From Prevotellaceae bacterium (GTDB taxonomy: Bacteria; Bacteroidota; Bacteroidia; Bacteroidales; Bacteroidaceae), in the NCBI GenBank assembly GCA_021204715.1, contig JAJPYW010000209.1:1-6216 (forward strand): a DNA stretch of 6,216 nt, in the 5' to 3' direction. Both the position numbers and the translations under genes were made by a program. Positions 1-6,033 of this stretch are shown here, piece after piece; the stretch's first letter is position 1, and each line of letters starts with the position of its first letter. Below the pieces are notes generated by a model, which worked only from the letters and a program-made list of their open reading frames with translations, ran no database searches and was not told the origin of the DNA.

Positions 1-64
1 ACTGCAACAGTCGTTGGAACGCACCAAGCGGCTACGGCCGGACTTGTTGAAGGAGGAGCCGTAA
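1..64 (+). CDS. trmD: C-terminal end of tRNA (guanine-N1-)-methyltransferase (partial)
   Basis: Only the last 20 codons are present, in the frame starting at base 2 and ending with TAA at 62-64; the gene begins before the window. The visible tail reads LQQSLERTKRLRPDLLKEEP. An Arg-Pro-Asp-Leu-Leu ending after a Q-x-L/A-E-R/K-T helix is typical of the C-terminus of many bacterial TrmD proteins, which methylate N1 of G37 in tRNAs to prevent +1 frameshifting. The identification rests on this short tail alone, so it is probable but not certain. The gene converges with pyrD, with a 91-bp gap holding a terminator-like hairpin. Confidence 0.6.
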   Translation, partial: LQQSLERTKRLRPDLLKEEP

Positions 65-109
65 GGGGAAGCGTGCCTTAGTTGGTTCATAGATGAGCTG
101 TTTACATCG

Positions 110-136
110 GGCAAGAGAAAACGCGCCTTGCCTTTT
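110..136 (+). terminator. Probable intrinsic terminator of the trmD-like gene
   Basis: GGCAAG (110-115) pairs with CTTGCC (127-132) as a perfect 6-bp stem around an 11-nt loop, and is followed by TTTT (133-136). It lies 46 nt after the stop codon of the rightward gene, in the gap before the convergent pyrD stop. The T-tract follows only on the plus strand, so it should act on the rightward transcript. The stem is short and the tract modest. Confidence 0.5.
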
Positions 137-155
137 AAATAAGAAGCATCCTGCC

Positions 156-1067
156 TTACACTTCCAACGCGCCTATAATCTCTTTTACCGAAGCGTATCC
201 ATGACGCGTCAAGTAGTCGTCGATGCCCGCTACGGTCTTTACCGACACGGTGGGATCGATGAAGTTGGCCGTGCCAATCTCAACGGCCGTGGCGCCTGCA
301 AGCAGGAACTCCACGGCATCGCGCACGCTCATGATGCCTCCCAAGCCGATGACGGGAATCTTTACCGCGCGCGCCACTTGCCACACCATGCGCAAGGCTA
401 TGGGCTTCACGGCAGGCCCGGAGAGGCCGCCAGTCACGGTGGAGAGCATCGGGCGGCGGCGTTCGGCGTCAATGGCCATGCCCAAGAGGGTGTTGATTAA
501 AGAGACGCTGTCGGCGCCGGCACACTCGGCGGCACGGGCAATCTCGGTAATGTCGGTCACATTGGGCGACAGCTTCACAATGAGCGTTTTCCGGTAGGCC
601 GCGCGCACGGCTTTCACCACCTCTCCGGCTCCCTTGGCCGTGACGCCGAAGGCCATTCCGCCTTGCTTCACATTGGGGCAAGAGATGTTCAATTCTATGG
701 CAGGAATATTTACAAGTTCATTGATGATAGAGGCTGTTTCCACATAGTCGGCCACCGTGGAACCGGATACATTGACAATGATGTTCGTATCGATGTCCTT
801 AATACGTGGATAAATGTGATTCACGAAGTAGTGGACGCCTTTATTTTGCAGTCCCACAGCATTTAACATACCCGAAGGCGTCTCTGCCATGCGGGGATAG
901 GGATTCCCTTCACGGCAGTGAAGAGTGGTACCTTTTACTATAATACCCCCTATTCGCGTCAAATCCATGAAGTCTGCGAACTCTTCTCCATAGCCGAATG
1001 TACCCGATGCAGTGAGTACCGGGTTCTTCAGTTTTAATTCTCCAATATTTACATTTAAAGCGGCCAT
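156..1067 (-). CDS. pyrD: Dihydroorotate dehydrogenase B, catalytic subunit
   Basis: This 303-residue protein is the FMN-containing catalytic subunit of class 1B dihydroorotate dehydrogenase, which oxidises dihydroorotate to orotate in cytosolic pyrimidine synthesis. The TIM-barrel landmarks are in order: SGTFGYG (21-27), VKGTT (44-48), NAVGLQN (69-75), NISCPN (127-132) with Cys130 as the class 1 catalytic base, the VKLSPN strand with Lys165, GGLSGPA (213-219), and the phosphate-binding GLGGI (241-245) followed by EIGTANF (263-269). Cysteine as the base rather than serine, plus the adjacent pyrK, fits the NAD-linked 1B type. The length is normal for the family. The ATG at 1067 lies inside the 3' end of pyrK (13-nt overlap), so the two are almost certainly co-transcribed and probably translationally coupled. 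No terminator was identified after its TAA. Confidence 0.96.
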   Translation of the reverse strand: MAALNVNIGELKLKNPVLTASGTFGYGEEFADFMDLTRIGGIIVKGTTLHCREGNPYPRMAETPSGMLNAVGLQNKGVHYFVNHIYPRIKDIDTNIIVNVSGSTVADYVETASIINELVNIPAIELNISCPNVKQGGMAFGVTAKGAGEVVKAVRAAYRKTLIVKLSPNVTDITEIARAAECAGADSVSLINTLLGMAIDAERRRPMLSTVTGGLSGPAVKPIALRMVWQVARAVKIPVIGLGGIMSVRDAVEFLLAGATAVEIGTANFIDPTVSVKTVAGIDDYLTRHGYASVKEIIGALEV

Positions 1068-1831
1068 AACAGTTGGTTTATATCAAATACAGGGCCCTCT
1101 TTGCAGACGCATACATGCCCTTTTACCGTATGCTCCACACAGCAAAGACAGGCGCCCACGCCGCAAGCCATCATGTTCTCTAAAGAGACTTCACAAGCGG
1201 TTCTCCGTTGCTTGGCACAGGCGGCCACCGCCTGCATCATGGGCTTGGGGCCGCAGGCGTAGATGCGGTCGAAAGAGGTATGTTGAAGTATGGAATGTGC
1301 CGTGACAAAGCCGCGTTCACCGTGGCTGCCGTCTTCGGTGGTGGTATAGAGGGAGCCGTATGCGGCGAAGCAGTCTAACTGCAACAGGTCGCCTGCAGTG
1401 CGGGCGCCGAGAAGGAAAGCGGGGCGGCAACCCGACGCGGCAAGCACGCTACCCAAATAGAGCATGGGTGCGATACCGGCGCCGCCACCCACCAACAGCG
1501 TCTTCGAGGAAGGTTTGTCGGGCAGGGTAAAGCCGTTTCCAAGGGGAAGTATCGTGTTGATAACATCGCCGGGACGTGCCGCTCCCAAGTGTTTGGTACC
1601 TTCACCCACCAACTGGATAAGGAACCACACTTCGTTACGCTCCCTGTCCACATAGTGTATGGAGATGGGGCGGCGCAGGAACGTGGCGGGAGAGCCGTCC
1701 ACACGCAACTGGGCAAACTGTCCGGGACGCATGGGCGGCAAGGGTTGCGCGGCCGTCAGCTTGAGCCATACATAATGGGCATTGAGGCGGCGGTTTTCGG
1801 TAACAGTCAGGTCTAACAGGTATTTTTTCAT
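1055..1831 (-). CDS. pyrK: Dihydroorotate dehydrogenase B, electron-transfer subunit
   Basis: This 258-residue protein carries FAD and a [2Fe-2S] cluster and passes electrons from PyrD's FMN to NAD+. It has a ferredoxin-reductase-like FAD domain with the flavin-binding RRPIS motif (53-57), then an NAD-binding domain with GGGAGIAP (115-122) and YACGP (191-195). The C-terminal cluster-binding region has Cys223, Cys228 and Cys231 in the CGxGxCxxC pattern, with Cys243 in the VCKEGPVF segment as the likely fourth ligand; Cys230 and Cys241 are extra nearby cysteines. The length matches known PyrK proteins. It is the first gene of a pyrK-pyrD unit. The start ATG at 1831 is preceded by A-rich sequence and no clear Shine-Dalgarno site, which is usual in Bacteroidetes. 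A promoter box lies about 97 bp upstream. Confidence 0.96.
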   Translation of the reverse strand: MKKYLLDLTVTENRRLNAHYVWLKLTAAQPLPPMRPGQFAQLRVDGSPATFLRRPISIHYVDRERNEVWFLIQLVGEGTKHLGAARPGDVINTILPLGNGFTLPDKPSSKTLLVGGGAGIAPMLYLGSVLAASGCRPAFLLGARTAGDLLQLDCFAAYGSLYTTTEDGSHGERGFVTAHSILQHTSFDRIYACGPKPMMQAVAACAKQRRTACEVSLENMMACGVGACLCCVEHTVKGHVCVCKEGPVFDINQLLWPL

Positions 1832-1928
1832 CCGTTTTTAATGCATTTGTCGTTGTATAGTGGTACAAGAAAGACACACAGTAAACAGTTCCTTGCGGCA
1901 GTTTCACAGACAGCCATCCTTTCCGCTA

Positions 1929-1936
1929 CAAAGATA
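1929..1936 (-). promoter_or_regulatory. Candidate -7 box for pyrK-pyrD
   Basis: The minus strand reads TATCTTTG here, a full match to the Bacteroidetes -7 consensus TAnnTTTG. It would start a transcript with a leader of about 90 nt before pyrK. I see no good TTTG -33 element at the usual distance, because that position falls inside the upstream hairpin. The call therefore rests on the -7 box and its position. Confidence 0.4.
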
Positions 1937-1940
1937 AGGT

Positions 1941-1965
1941 AAAAAAACCGCCTGCATGCCGGTTT
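1941..1965 (-). terminator. Probable terminator of the XRE regulator gene
   Basis: On the minus strand, AAACCG (1965-1960) pairs with CGGTTT (1950-1945), giving a 6-bp stem with a 9-nt loop that runs into a tract of seven T (1947-1941). It lies about 133 nt after the regulator's stop and only a few bases before the pyrK -7 box. A longer-range pairing of CCGCCT (1985-1980) with AGGCGG (1953-1948) ends at the same T-tract and would exclude the first stem. This leaves open an attenuator-like role. Confidence 0.5.
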
Positions 1966-2098
1966 ACCTCCTTATTTATAGGCGGCCATTACCTATTTTA
2001 CGGTTTTACCGTCAAGGATATATATGCTGCTTATCCCTGCCATACTGTATCTTTCTGTTGACGCCGCCATGCCTCACACCCAGGGCGTCGGCGCGCGT

Positions 2099-2635
2099 TC
2101 AATCGACAGGCTCGAAGGTTTCGTAAGTATTGTCGTCGAAGAATATTCTTATCTCGGTGATTTTCCGAGGGGGCCTTTCTTTGTAGATAATCTCCTGTTT
2201 GACAATCTCTTTGGTAGCCTCCACAGGCATTTCTAAGCCGTTTTCCTTGCGATTTTCGGCACCAGTCGTCCCTTCGGCCGGATTCATGCGGTTCTGAGCG
2301 AACAAAGAAGGCGTCTCAAAGGCAAATTCCCCTGCGTTTACCGCCGAAGGGGAGGCGGCGGCTGTCCGTGCGGCGTCATTGCCACCGTCACCGTCCGTAC
2401 GGGCGGAATCCATGTCGGTGTTGCTCATGAGGCCGTTGCCCGTAAGCAACCACTCCAAATTGATGTCATTGTAGCGTTTGTGCAGCTTCAAGATGACCTC
2501 CATGCTGGGAAATTTGTTGCGTCCGCTCAAGATGTGGGATACCGTGGCTTGAGCTACTCCGATGTTTTCGGCAAATACGCCGGCCGCAAGCCCTTCGCGC
2601 TCCATAATCAACTTGATTCTATCTCTAATATCCAT
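2099..2635 (-). CDS. XRE-family helix-turn-helix transcriptional regulator
   Basis: This 178-residue protein has an N-terminal XRE/Cro-CI-like DNA-binding domain over roughly residues 3-66. The helix-turn-helix core runs from the AENIGVAQATVSHILSGRN segment (22-40) through KFPSMEVILKL (41-51), and the EWLLTGNG ending (61-68) is common in this family in Bacteroidetes. Residues about 70-140 form a low-complexity linker rich in Ala, Gly, Asn, Asp and Thr. The last 35 residues look structured again, ending in KITEIRIFFDDNTYETFE (158-175), which resembles a beta hairpin. The target is unknown. Its promoter region holds repeats that could be operators for self-control, and the gene lies upstream of pyrK-pyrD in the same orientation but is separated from it by a terminator-like hairpin. 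The DNA-binding role is secure from the domain; any role in pyrimidine regulation is a guess. The ATG at 2635 has no Shine-Dalgarno site. Confidence 0.88.
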   Translation of the reverse strand: MDIRDRIKLIMEREGLAAGVFAENIGVAQATVSHILSGRNKFPSMEVILKLHKRYNDINLEWLLTGNGLMSNTDMDSARTDGDGGNDAARTAAASPSAVNAGEFAFETPSLFAQNRMNPAEGTTGAENRKENGLEMPVEATKEIVKQEIIYKERPPRKITEIRIFFDDNTYETFEPVD

Positions 2636-2698
2636 AATAAAAGTACCAGTTTACAATCATATTCACGTTCTGAATGGGATTACAAAGTTGAAAAGAAT

Positions 2699-2746
2699 AA
2701 TTCACAAAAGCAAATTACAAATAGAAAAAATAGCAATTCACAAAAG
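2699..2746. repeat. 12-bp direct repeat in the regulator's promoter region
   Basis: AATTCACAAAAG occurs exactly at 2699-2710 and 2735-2746, 36 bp apart start to start. The second copy overlaps the candidate -7 box of the regulator gene. The shorter core AATTCACA recurs at 3053-3060. The arrangement suits operator sites for the adjacent XRE protein, but the DNA is AT-rich and this is unproven. Confidence 0.5.
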
Positions 2747-2748
2747 TA
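2741..2748 (-). promoter_or_regulatory. Candidate -7 box for the XRE regulator gene
   Basis: The minus strand reads TACTTTTG, a full TAnnTTTG match, 105 bp upstream of the regulator's ATG. No convincing -33 element is present at 19-21 bp. It is the only full match between the start codon and base 2800. Confidence 0.35.
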
Positions 2749-2811
2749 TATCAATTATTACAATTGTTACGCATAACAGTGGTACAAAGAGGCAGAGATA
2801 GCCACGCGACA

Positions 2812-2948
2812 GTTGTTTAAAGGTTTAATCAATCTATATAATAATTTGGTTGATAACTAATTATCATTGAATATCAGTGAAAAGCCGGCATCGATTACAA
2901 TTGTTTATGAAGCACTGCCGACATGCTTTATTATCCGCTTTAAACAAC
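2812..2948. repeat. 11-bp perfect inverted repeat spanning 137 bp
   Basis: GTTGTTTAAAG at 2812-2822 is the exact reverse complement of CTTTAAACAAC at 2938-2948. The 115 bp between are non-coding. No clear target-site duplication flanks the pair, so a miniature transposable element is possible but not supported beyond the repeat itself. Confidence 0.4.
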
Positions 2949-3155
2949 CAATAATAATTTATTGGTTTACTTGTACTTAAATAGACTACTCCATGCGGTT
3001 AACAAGCAAATGGCTATCTTTGTGAAGCAACCATATAATACTGCGTTTTTGTAATTCACATCTATAACTGTTATTATTGTATTATAATCATGAATCACAA
3101 TCATATAACAAGCAGCCGTTATAAGCCCTGATTATTTACAGTTATAACAATACTG

Positions 3156-3186
3156 TTTGTTTATAGTTGTTAAATGAATACATTTG
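3156..3186 (+). promoter_or_regulatory. Consensus Bacteroidetes promoter facing the 3' end of holA
   Basis: TTTG (3156-3159), a 19-bp spacer, and TACATTTG (3179-3186) match both halves and the spacing of the Bacteroidetes housekeeping promoter. Transcription would start near 3193 and run rightward through a GC-rich gene-free segment and then antisense to the end of holA. No credible protein gene lies downstream on this strand before 5413, so a small or antisense RNA is the natural reading if it is active. Confidence 0.4.
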
Positions 3187-3214
3187 TAAACAAAGAAGCA
3201 TGCAGAACCACCTT

Positions 3215-3417
3215 CTTCTCCATGAGATTTATATAAGACCAACCGCTTTGCCATGGCCGGTGCAGCCGGCCATTCTTCAACAGCGCGACATCGGGTAGTT
3301 GGAAGCGAAAGCGCAGCCGCGCTCGTTTAGGACCGATACAAGAAAGAATGGCTTGGATGAGTAAACCATCAAGCGGGAAAGAAAGCGCGAGTGAGGGAGT
3401 TAATTCCCCGTCTCCAC
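3215..3417. other. GC-rich non-coding segment between the AT-rich region and holA
   Basis: Composition changes sharply from the AT-rich stretch to its left to sequence resembling coding DNA. It holds an 8-bp perfect hairpin at 3253-3273 and the smaller GC stem AGCGC/GCGCT near 3310-3325. Several short ORFs cross it: a 32-codon ATG ORF at 3200-3298 (+), and an 83-codon TTG-start ORF at 3170-3421 (-) that begins at the holA stop. I recognise none of them. It could be a structured RNA, a dispersed intergenic repeat, or a gene remnant. Confidence 0.4.
3253..3273. other. Strong GC-rich hairpin
   Basis: ATGGCCGG (3253-3260) pairs perfectly with CCGGCCAT (3266-3273) around the 5-nt loop TGCAG. There is no T-tract on either side, so it is not a standard intrinsic terminator. 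It stands about 60 nt downstream of the start predicted for the plus-strand promoter at 3156-3186. Confidence 0.6.
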
Positions 3418-4437
3418 TCAATGCAGTATTTTGAAGATCAACTCCCGAAGAATGTCCCCGTCGCCAAGCGAAATATTCCCCACTCCTTTAGACATGGCGT
3501 CGGCGTTGCGTATCTCCCCGATGATTTCCATCGTCTTCACGCCACTGTAACGGCGCATGGCCACAAGATACTCCCTCGCCTGCCACGGCGACTTCAATCC
3601 CAAGAAAGCCGCCACGCCCTGCTCTGACTTCTCGGGCGCATAATAGGCCAGCATCAAGTTGGAGAAGAAGTTGAAAAGAAGCGAGAGCGTCATTTGAATG
3701 GGATTGGTCTTGGGATTCTCTTGGAAGTACTTCACGATTTGGTTGGCTTTCAACACATCCTTCTCCACCAAAGCGGCGCGCAGTTCAAAATTGTTGTAAT
3801 CCTTGCTGATGCCGATATTCTTCTCCACATCGACGGGCGTCACCGTTTTCCTATCCTCGGGAAGCGTGATGGCAAGCTTGTCGAGCTCTCCTGCCAGCCG
3901 GCTCAAGTCGTTACCCACGAAGCCGGCTATCATCGAAGAGGCTTTCGGGTCTACAGTTATTCCCTTCTCATTCAAATAACTGTTGATGAACGTGGGCAGT
4001 TGAGGTTCCCTCAGCTTTTTGGATTCAAACAATACACCCACGCGCTCAATCTCGGCGGCCAACTTCTTGCGGCGGTCGAGCGTGCCATGCTTGTGGCATA
4101 TCACCAAGATGGTGGAAGGCTGCGGTTTCTTCAAGTAGTAAGAAAGGTCGTCCATGCCCCGCATGCCCTGCGCCTCTTTCACCACCACCACCTGATGTTC
4201 CGACATGAGCGGATAGCGCTTGGCCGTGTTGATTACCGCGGCTATGTCCACATCCATGCCGTAGACCACCGTCAAGTTGAACTCCTTCTCGGTCTCGGTA
4301 AGCACATTGTCTATGATGTAATTGGAGATGATGTCGATATAATACGGCTCCTCGCCCATCAAGTAGTAGACGGGCTTGTACAGCCGGGCTTTCAACGCGG
4401 CCAAAACATTGTCACAAGTCAACTCAACCTTTGCCAT
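3418..4437 (-). CDS. holA: DNA polymerase III subunit delta (clamp loader)
   Basis: This 339-residue protein is the delta subunit of the clamp-loader complex, which opens the beta sliding clamp and helps place it on primed DNA. Family signs are the N-terminal YYLMGEEPYYID segment (24-35), which replaces a true P-loop, the central three-helix motif GNDLSRLAGELDKLA (175-189), the YNNFELRAAL segment (214-223) that opens the C-terminal collar domain, and the KSPWQARE (282-289) and SKGVGN (316-321) segments. The length is normal. Its start lies 76 bp after the AMP nucleosidase stop, and I see no TAnnTTTG box in that gap, so it is probably transcribed with that gene. The start is ATG at 4437, preceded by A/T-rich sequence. 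No clear terminator follows; the next 200 bp are the unexplained GC-rich segment. Confidence 0.94.
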   Translation of the reverse strand: MAKVELTCDNVLAALKARLYKPVYYLMGEEPYYIDIISNYIIDNVLTETEKEFNLTVVYGMDVDIAAVINTAKRYPLMSEHQVVVVKEAQGMRGMDDLSYYLKKPQPSTILVICHKHGTLDRRKKLAAEIERVGVLFESKKLREPQLPTFINSYLNEKGITVDPKASSMIAGFVGNDLSRLAGELDKLAITLPEDRKTVTPVDVEKNIGISKDYNNFELRAALVEKDVLKANQIVKYFQENPKTNPIQMTLSLLFNFFSNLMLAYYAPEKSEQGVAAFLGLKSPWQAREYLVAMRRYSGVKTMEIIGEIRNADAMSKGVGNISLGDGDILRELIFKILH

Positions 4438-4513
4438 AGAAGATGCGGGAATCTATTAGAGTAATAAAAGGATTGCTTATAGCTTATTATATTTTTCAAC
4501 CTCAGAACACACA

Positions 4514-5317
4514 TCAGCCCCCGAAAGCGGCGAAGTCGTCCTCGCCCTCGTAATGCAGGTGGTGCACGGTGCGTTTCTCTTCTATAATCATCTGCAGCGA
4601 GGCGATGCCCATCTCCACGTGCTCGGCGGCGAAGCGTTGTGTCACCAACTTGTCGCTCTCGTCGGTCTTCACTCCTTCGGGTATCATGGGTTGGTCCGAC
4701 ACAAGCAGCAAGGCGCCTATGGGAATACGGTTGGCCAAGCCACAACTAAAAAGCGTGGCCGTCTCCATGTCCACAGCCATGGCGCGCGTGGTGGTAAGAT
4801 ACTGCTTGAAGGCCGTGTCATGCTCCCATATACGGCGGTTGGTGGTATAGACAGTGCCCGCCCAGTAGTCGTGTCCGTGGTCGCGCAATGCCGACGAGAC
4901 GGCACGCTGCAACATGAACGAAGGAAGCGCGGGAACTTCGGGCGGAAAGTAGTCATTCGAGGTTCCCTCCCCGCGAATGGCTGCAATTGGAAGTATATAA
5001 TCGCCTATTCGGTTCTTTTCATAAATGCCTCCGCACTTGCCCAAGAAGAGGCAAGCCTTGGGATGCACTGCCCCAAGCAAATCCATGACAATGGCCGCGT
5101 TGGGACTTCCCATGCCGAAGTTGATAATGGTAATCCCGTCGGCACAGGCCGAAGCCATGTTGGCGTCCCTGCCCCTGATGGGCACGCCATACTTCCCGGC
5201 AAAGAGCTCCACGTATTTATGGAAGTTGACAAGCAAGATGTATTCGTCAAACTCCTCCAAGCCGCGGTTCGTGTAGCGCGGAAGCCAATTGGCCACGATT
5301 TCCTCTTTTGTTTTCAT
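4514..5317 (-). CDS. amn: AMP nucleosidase (short form)
   Basis: This 267-residue cytosolic enzyme is predicted to split AMP into adenine and ribose 5-phosphate, helping set the adenylate pool. It belongs to the nucleoside phosphorylase (PNP/UDP) superfamily: GMGSPNA (68-74) and LGKCGG (92-97) form the phosphate/ribose site region, RGEGTSNDYFPP (115-126) is characteristic of AMP nucleosidases, VDMETAT (182-188) carries the ribose-binding Met-Glu pair, and VSDQP (206-210) holds the likely base-recognising Asp. It lacks the separate N-terminal regulatory domain of the roughly 480-residue E. coli Amn, as other Bacteroidetes versions do. A related nucleosidase specificity cannot be excluded by eye. 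It probably heads an amn-holA transcript, and it diverges from the nuclease-like gene. A minus-strand promoter box lies at 5371-5378. Confidence 0.9.
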   Translation of the reverse strand: MKTKEEIVANWLPRYTNRGLEEFDEYILLVNFHKYVELFAGKYGVPIRGRDANMASACADGITIINFGMGSPNAAIVMDLLGAVHPKACLFLGKCGGIYEKNRIGDYILPIAAIRGEGTSNDYFPPEVPALPSFMLQRAVSSALRDHGHDYWAGTVYTTNRRIWEHDTAFKQYLTTTRAMAVDMETATLFSCGLANRIPIGALLLVSDQPMIPEGVKTDESDKLVTQRFAAEHVEMGIASLQMIIEEKRTVHHLHYEGEDDFAAFGG

Positions 5318-5335
5318 GAGAAATGATTAATTTTG
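5307..5335 (+). promoter_or_regulatory. Candidate promoter for the HsdR_N-type gene
   Basis: TTTG (5307-5310) and TAATTTTG (5328-5335, a full TAnnTTTG match) are separated by 17 bp, slightly short of the usual 19-21. Transcription from near 5342 would exclude the in-frame ATG at 5323 and leave a leader of about 70 nt before the ATG at 5413, supporting the later start. Confidence 0.35.
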
Positions 5336-5370
5336 TCTCCCGAAGCCGTTTATGGCTCCAAATGGATAGA

Positions 5371-5378
5371 CAAATATA
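5371..5378 (-). promoter_or_regulatory. Candidate -7 box for amn-holA
   Basis: The minus strand reads TATATTTG, a full TAnnTTTG match, 54 bp upstream of the amn start codon. The -33 region has TTTC in place of TTTG, within the repeated GGAAAGC/GGAAAG sequence at 5391-5403. The box lies inside the leader predicted for the divergent gene. Confidence 0.4.
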
Positions 5379-5412
5379 CAACAAAAAAGCGGAAAGCGGA
5401 AAGAAAAACAAC

Positions 5413-5862
5413 ATGTTATCGTTAAACTTGCCTCCTTACGAGGCCAAGATAAGACGCAGGGACAGGAAAGAGCGCATCTTCGACGACATACGCAGGCGCT
5501 TTGTGGCACTCACGCCCGAAGAATGGGTGCGCCAACACTTCGTGCACTTCCTTGTCATGGAGAAAGGCTACCCCAAGGCACTCCTTGCCAACGAAGTGCG
5601 GCTCGCGCTGAACGGTACCTTCAAACGCTGCGACACCCTGCTCTACCGTCCCGACTTCACGCCGCGCATGGTGATAGAATACAAAGCCCCCGATGTGGAG
5701 ATCACCCAAGAAGTATTCGACCAGATAACCCGCTACAACCATGCGCTCCATGCCGACTACTTGACCGTGAGCAACGGCCTGCGTCACTACTGCTGCCACA
5801 TCGACTACACGGCGGGTACCTACACCTTTCTGCCCGACATACCAAGCTACGACGAGCTGTAG
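5413..5862 (+). CDS. Stand-alone HsdR_N-type PD-(D/E)XK nuclease-like protein
   Basis: This 149-residue protein corresponds to the type I restriction enzyme R-subunit N-terminal domain found alone (HSDR_N_2-type), common in Bacteroidetes next to holA or amn-type genes. It starts MLSLNLPPYE and continues with VALTPEEWVRQHFVHFL (31-47), a hallmark of the family. The nuclease core appears complete: Glu61, Asp74 in KRCD, Glu89 and Lys91 in VIEYKAP (87-93), then Gln104 and Tyr108 on the following helix, as in the Q-x3-Y element of this superfamily. There is no helicase domain and no HsdM or HsdS partner nearby, so it is not a type I restriction enzyme; DNA cleavage or repair is possible but untested. 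I chose ATG 5413 over the in-frame ATG 5323 because the 30 extra residues do not resemble the family and the likely promoter overlaps that region. Confidence 0.85.
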   Translation: MLSLNLPPYEAKIRRRDRKERIFDDIRRRFVALTPEEWVRQHFVHFLVMEKGYPKALLANEVRLALNGTFKRCDTLLYRPDFTPRMVIEYKAPDVEITQEVFDQITRYNHALHADYLTVSNGLRHYCCHIDYTAGTYTFLPDIPSYDEL

Positions 5863-6033
5863 TACTGCCACAACTTGCGCTTTAGGCCTCCCTTTTTCCA
5901 CTTCTACGGAGCCGCTTTCTTGCTATAAGAGGAATCTTTTCCTTGCTATGGAACTCACCTCTTCCCCACATCTACGGAATCTTTTCCCTTTATCCTGACG
6001 ATGCGTATCCCCGAATCTACGAACTCGAATTTG

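Larger units (their letters stand above)
2749..3190. other. AT-rich gene-free stretch with many short palindromes
   Basis: I find no plausible gene on either strand; stops are frequent and composition is strongly AT. Notable pieces are the near-palindrome TGATAACTAATTATCA (2851-2866, one mismatched pair), ATTACAATTGTT twice (2757-2768 and 2894-2905, each containing the palindrome ACAATTGT), the hairpin AACCAATA/TATTGGTT (2946-2953 with 2960-2967, loop 6), the 9-bp inverted pair TATAACTGT/ACAGTTATA (3063-3071 with 3138-3146), and GTTATAAC (3141-3148). A plus-strand TATCTTTG at 3015-3022 fits the -7 consensus but lacks a -33 partner. Confidence 0.5.

Noticed and set aside
2640..3190. Replication origin
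   Set aside because: The stretch is AT-rich and has repeated AATTCACA, but there is no exact DnaA box (TTATNCACA) and no dnaA nearby. holA alone does not imply an origin.
3200..3298. 32-codon plus-strand ORF downstream of the consensus promoter
   Set aside because: It begins with ATG just after the predicted transcription start, but it is short and unrecognised, and other frames across the same DNA look equally open. This is not enough to call a gene.
3170..3421. 83-codon minus-strand ORF starting with TTG at the holA stop
   Set aside because: It has a weak start, no recognisable domain, and crosses a strong hairpin. Its 3' end runs into AT-rich DNA. I described the segment as non-coding of unknown nature instead.
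3694..4464. Long plus-strand ORF opposite holA
   Set aside because: It is His- and Leu-rich with no domain and mirrors the codon structure of holA, so it is an antisense shadow.
4553..5326. Long plus-strand ORF opposite the AMP nucleosidase gene
   Set aside because: Antisense shadow of a clearly recognised enzyme, with no domain of its own.
5323..5412. N-terminal extension of the nuclease-like gene from ATG 5323
   Set aside because: The 30 extra residues are low-complexity and unlike the family start, and the likely promoter overlaps this ATG.
5413..5862. Type I restriction-modification locus
   Set aside because: Only a short stand-alone HsdR_N-like domain is present, without helicase, methylase or specificity genes.
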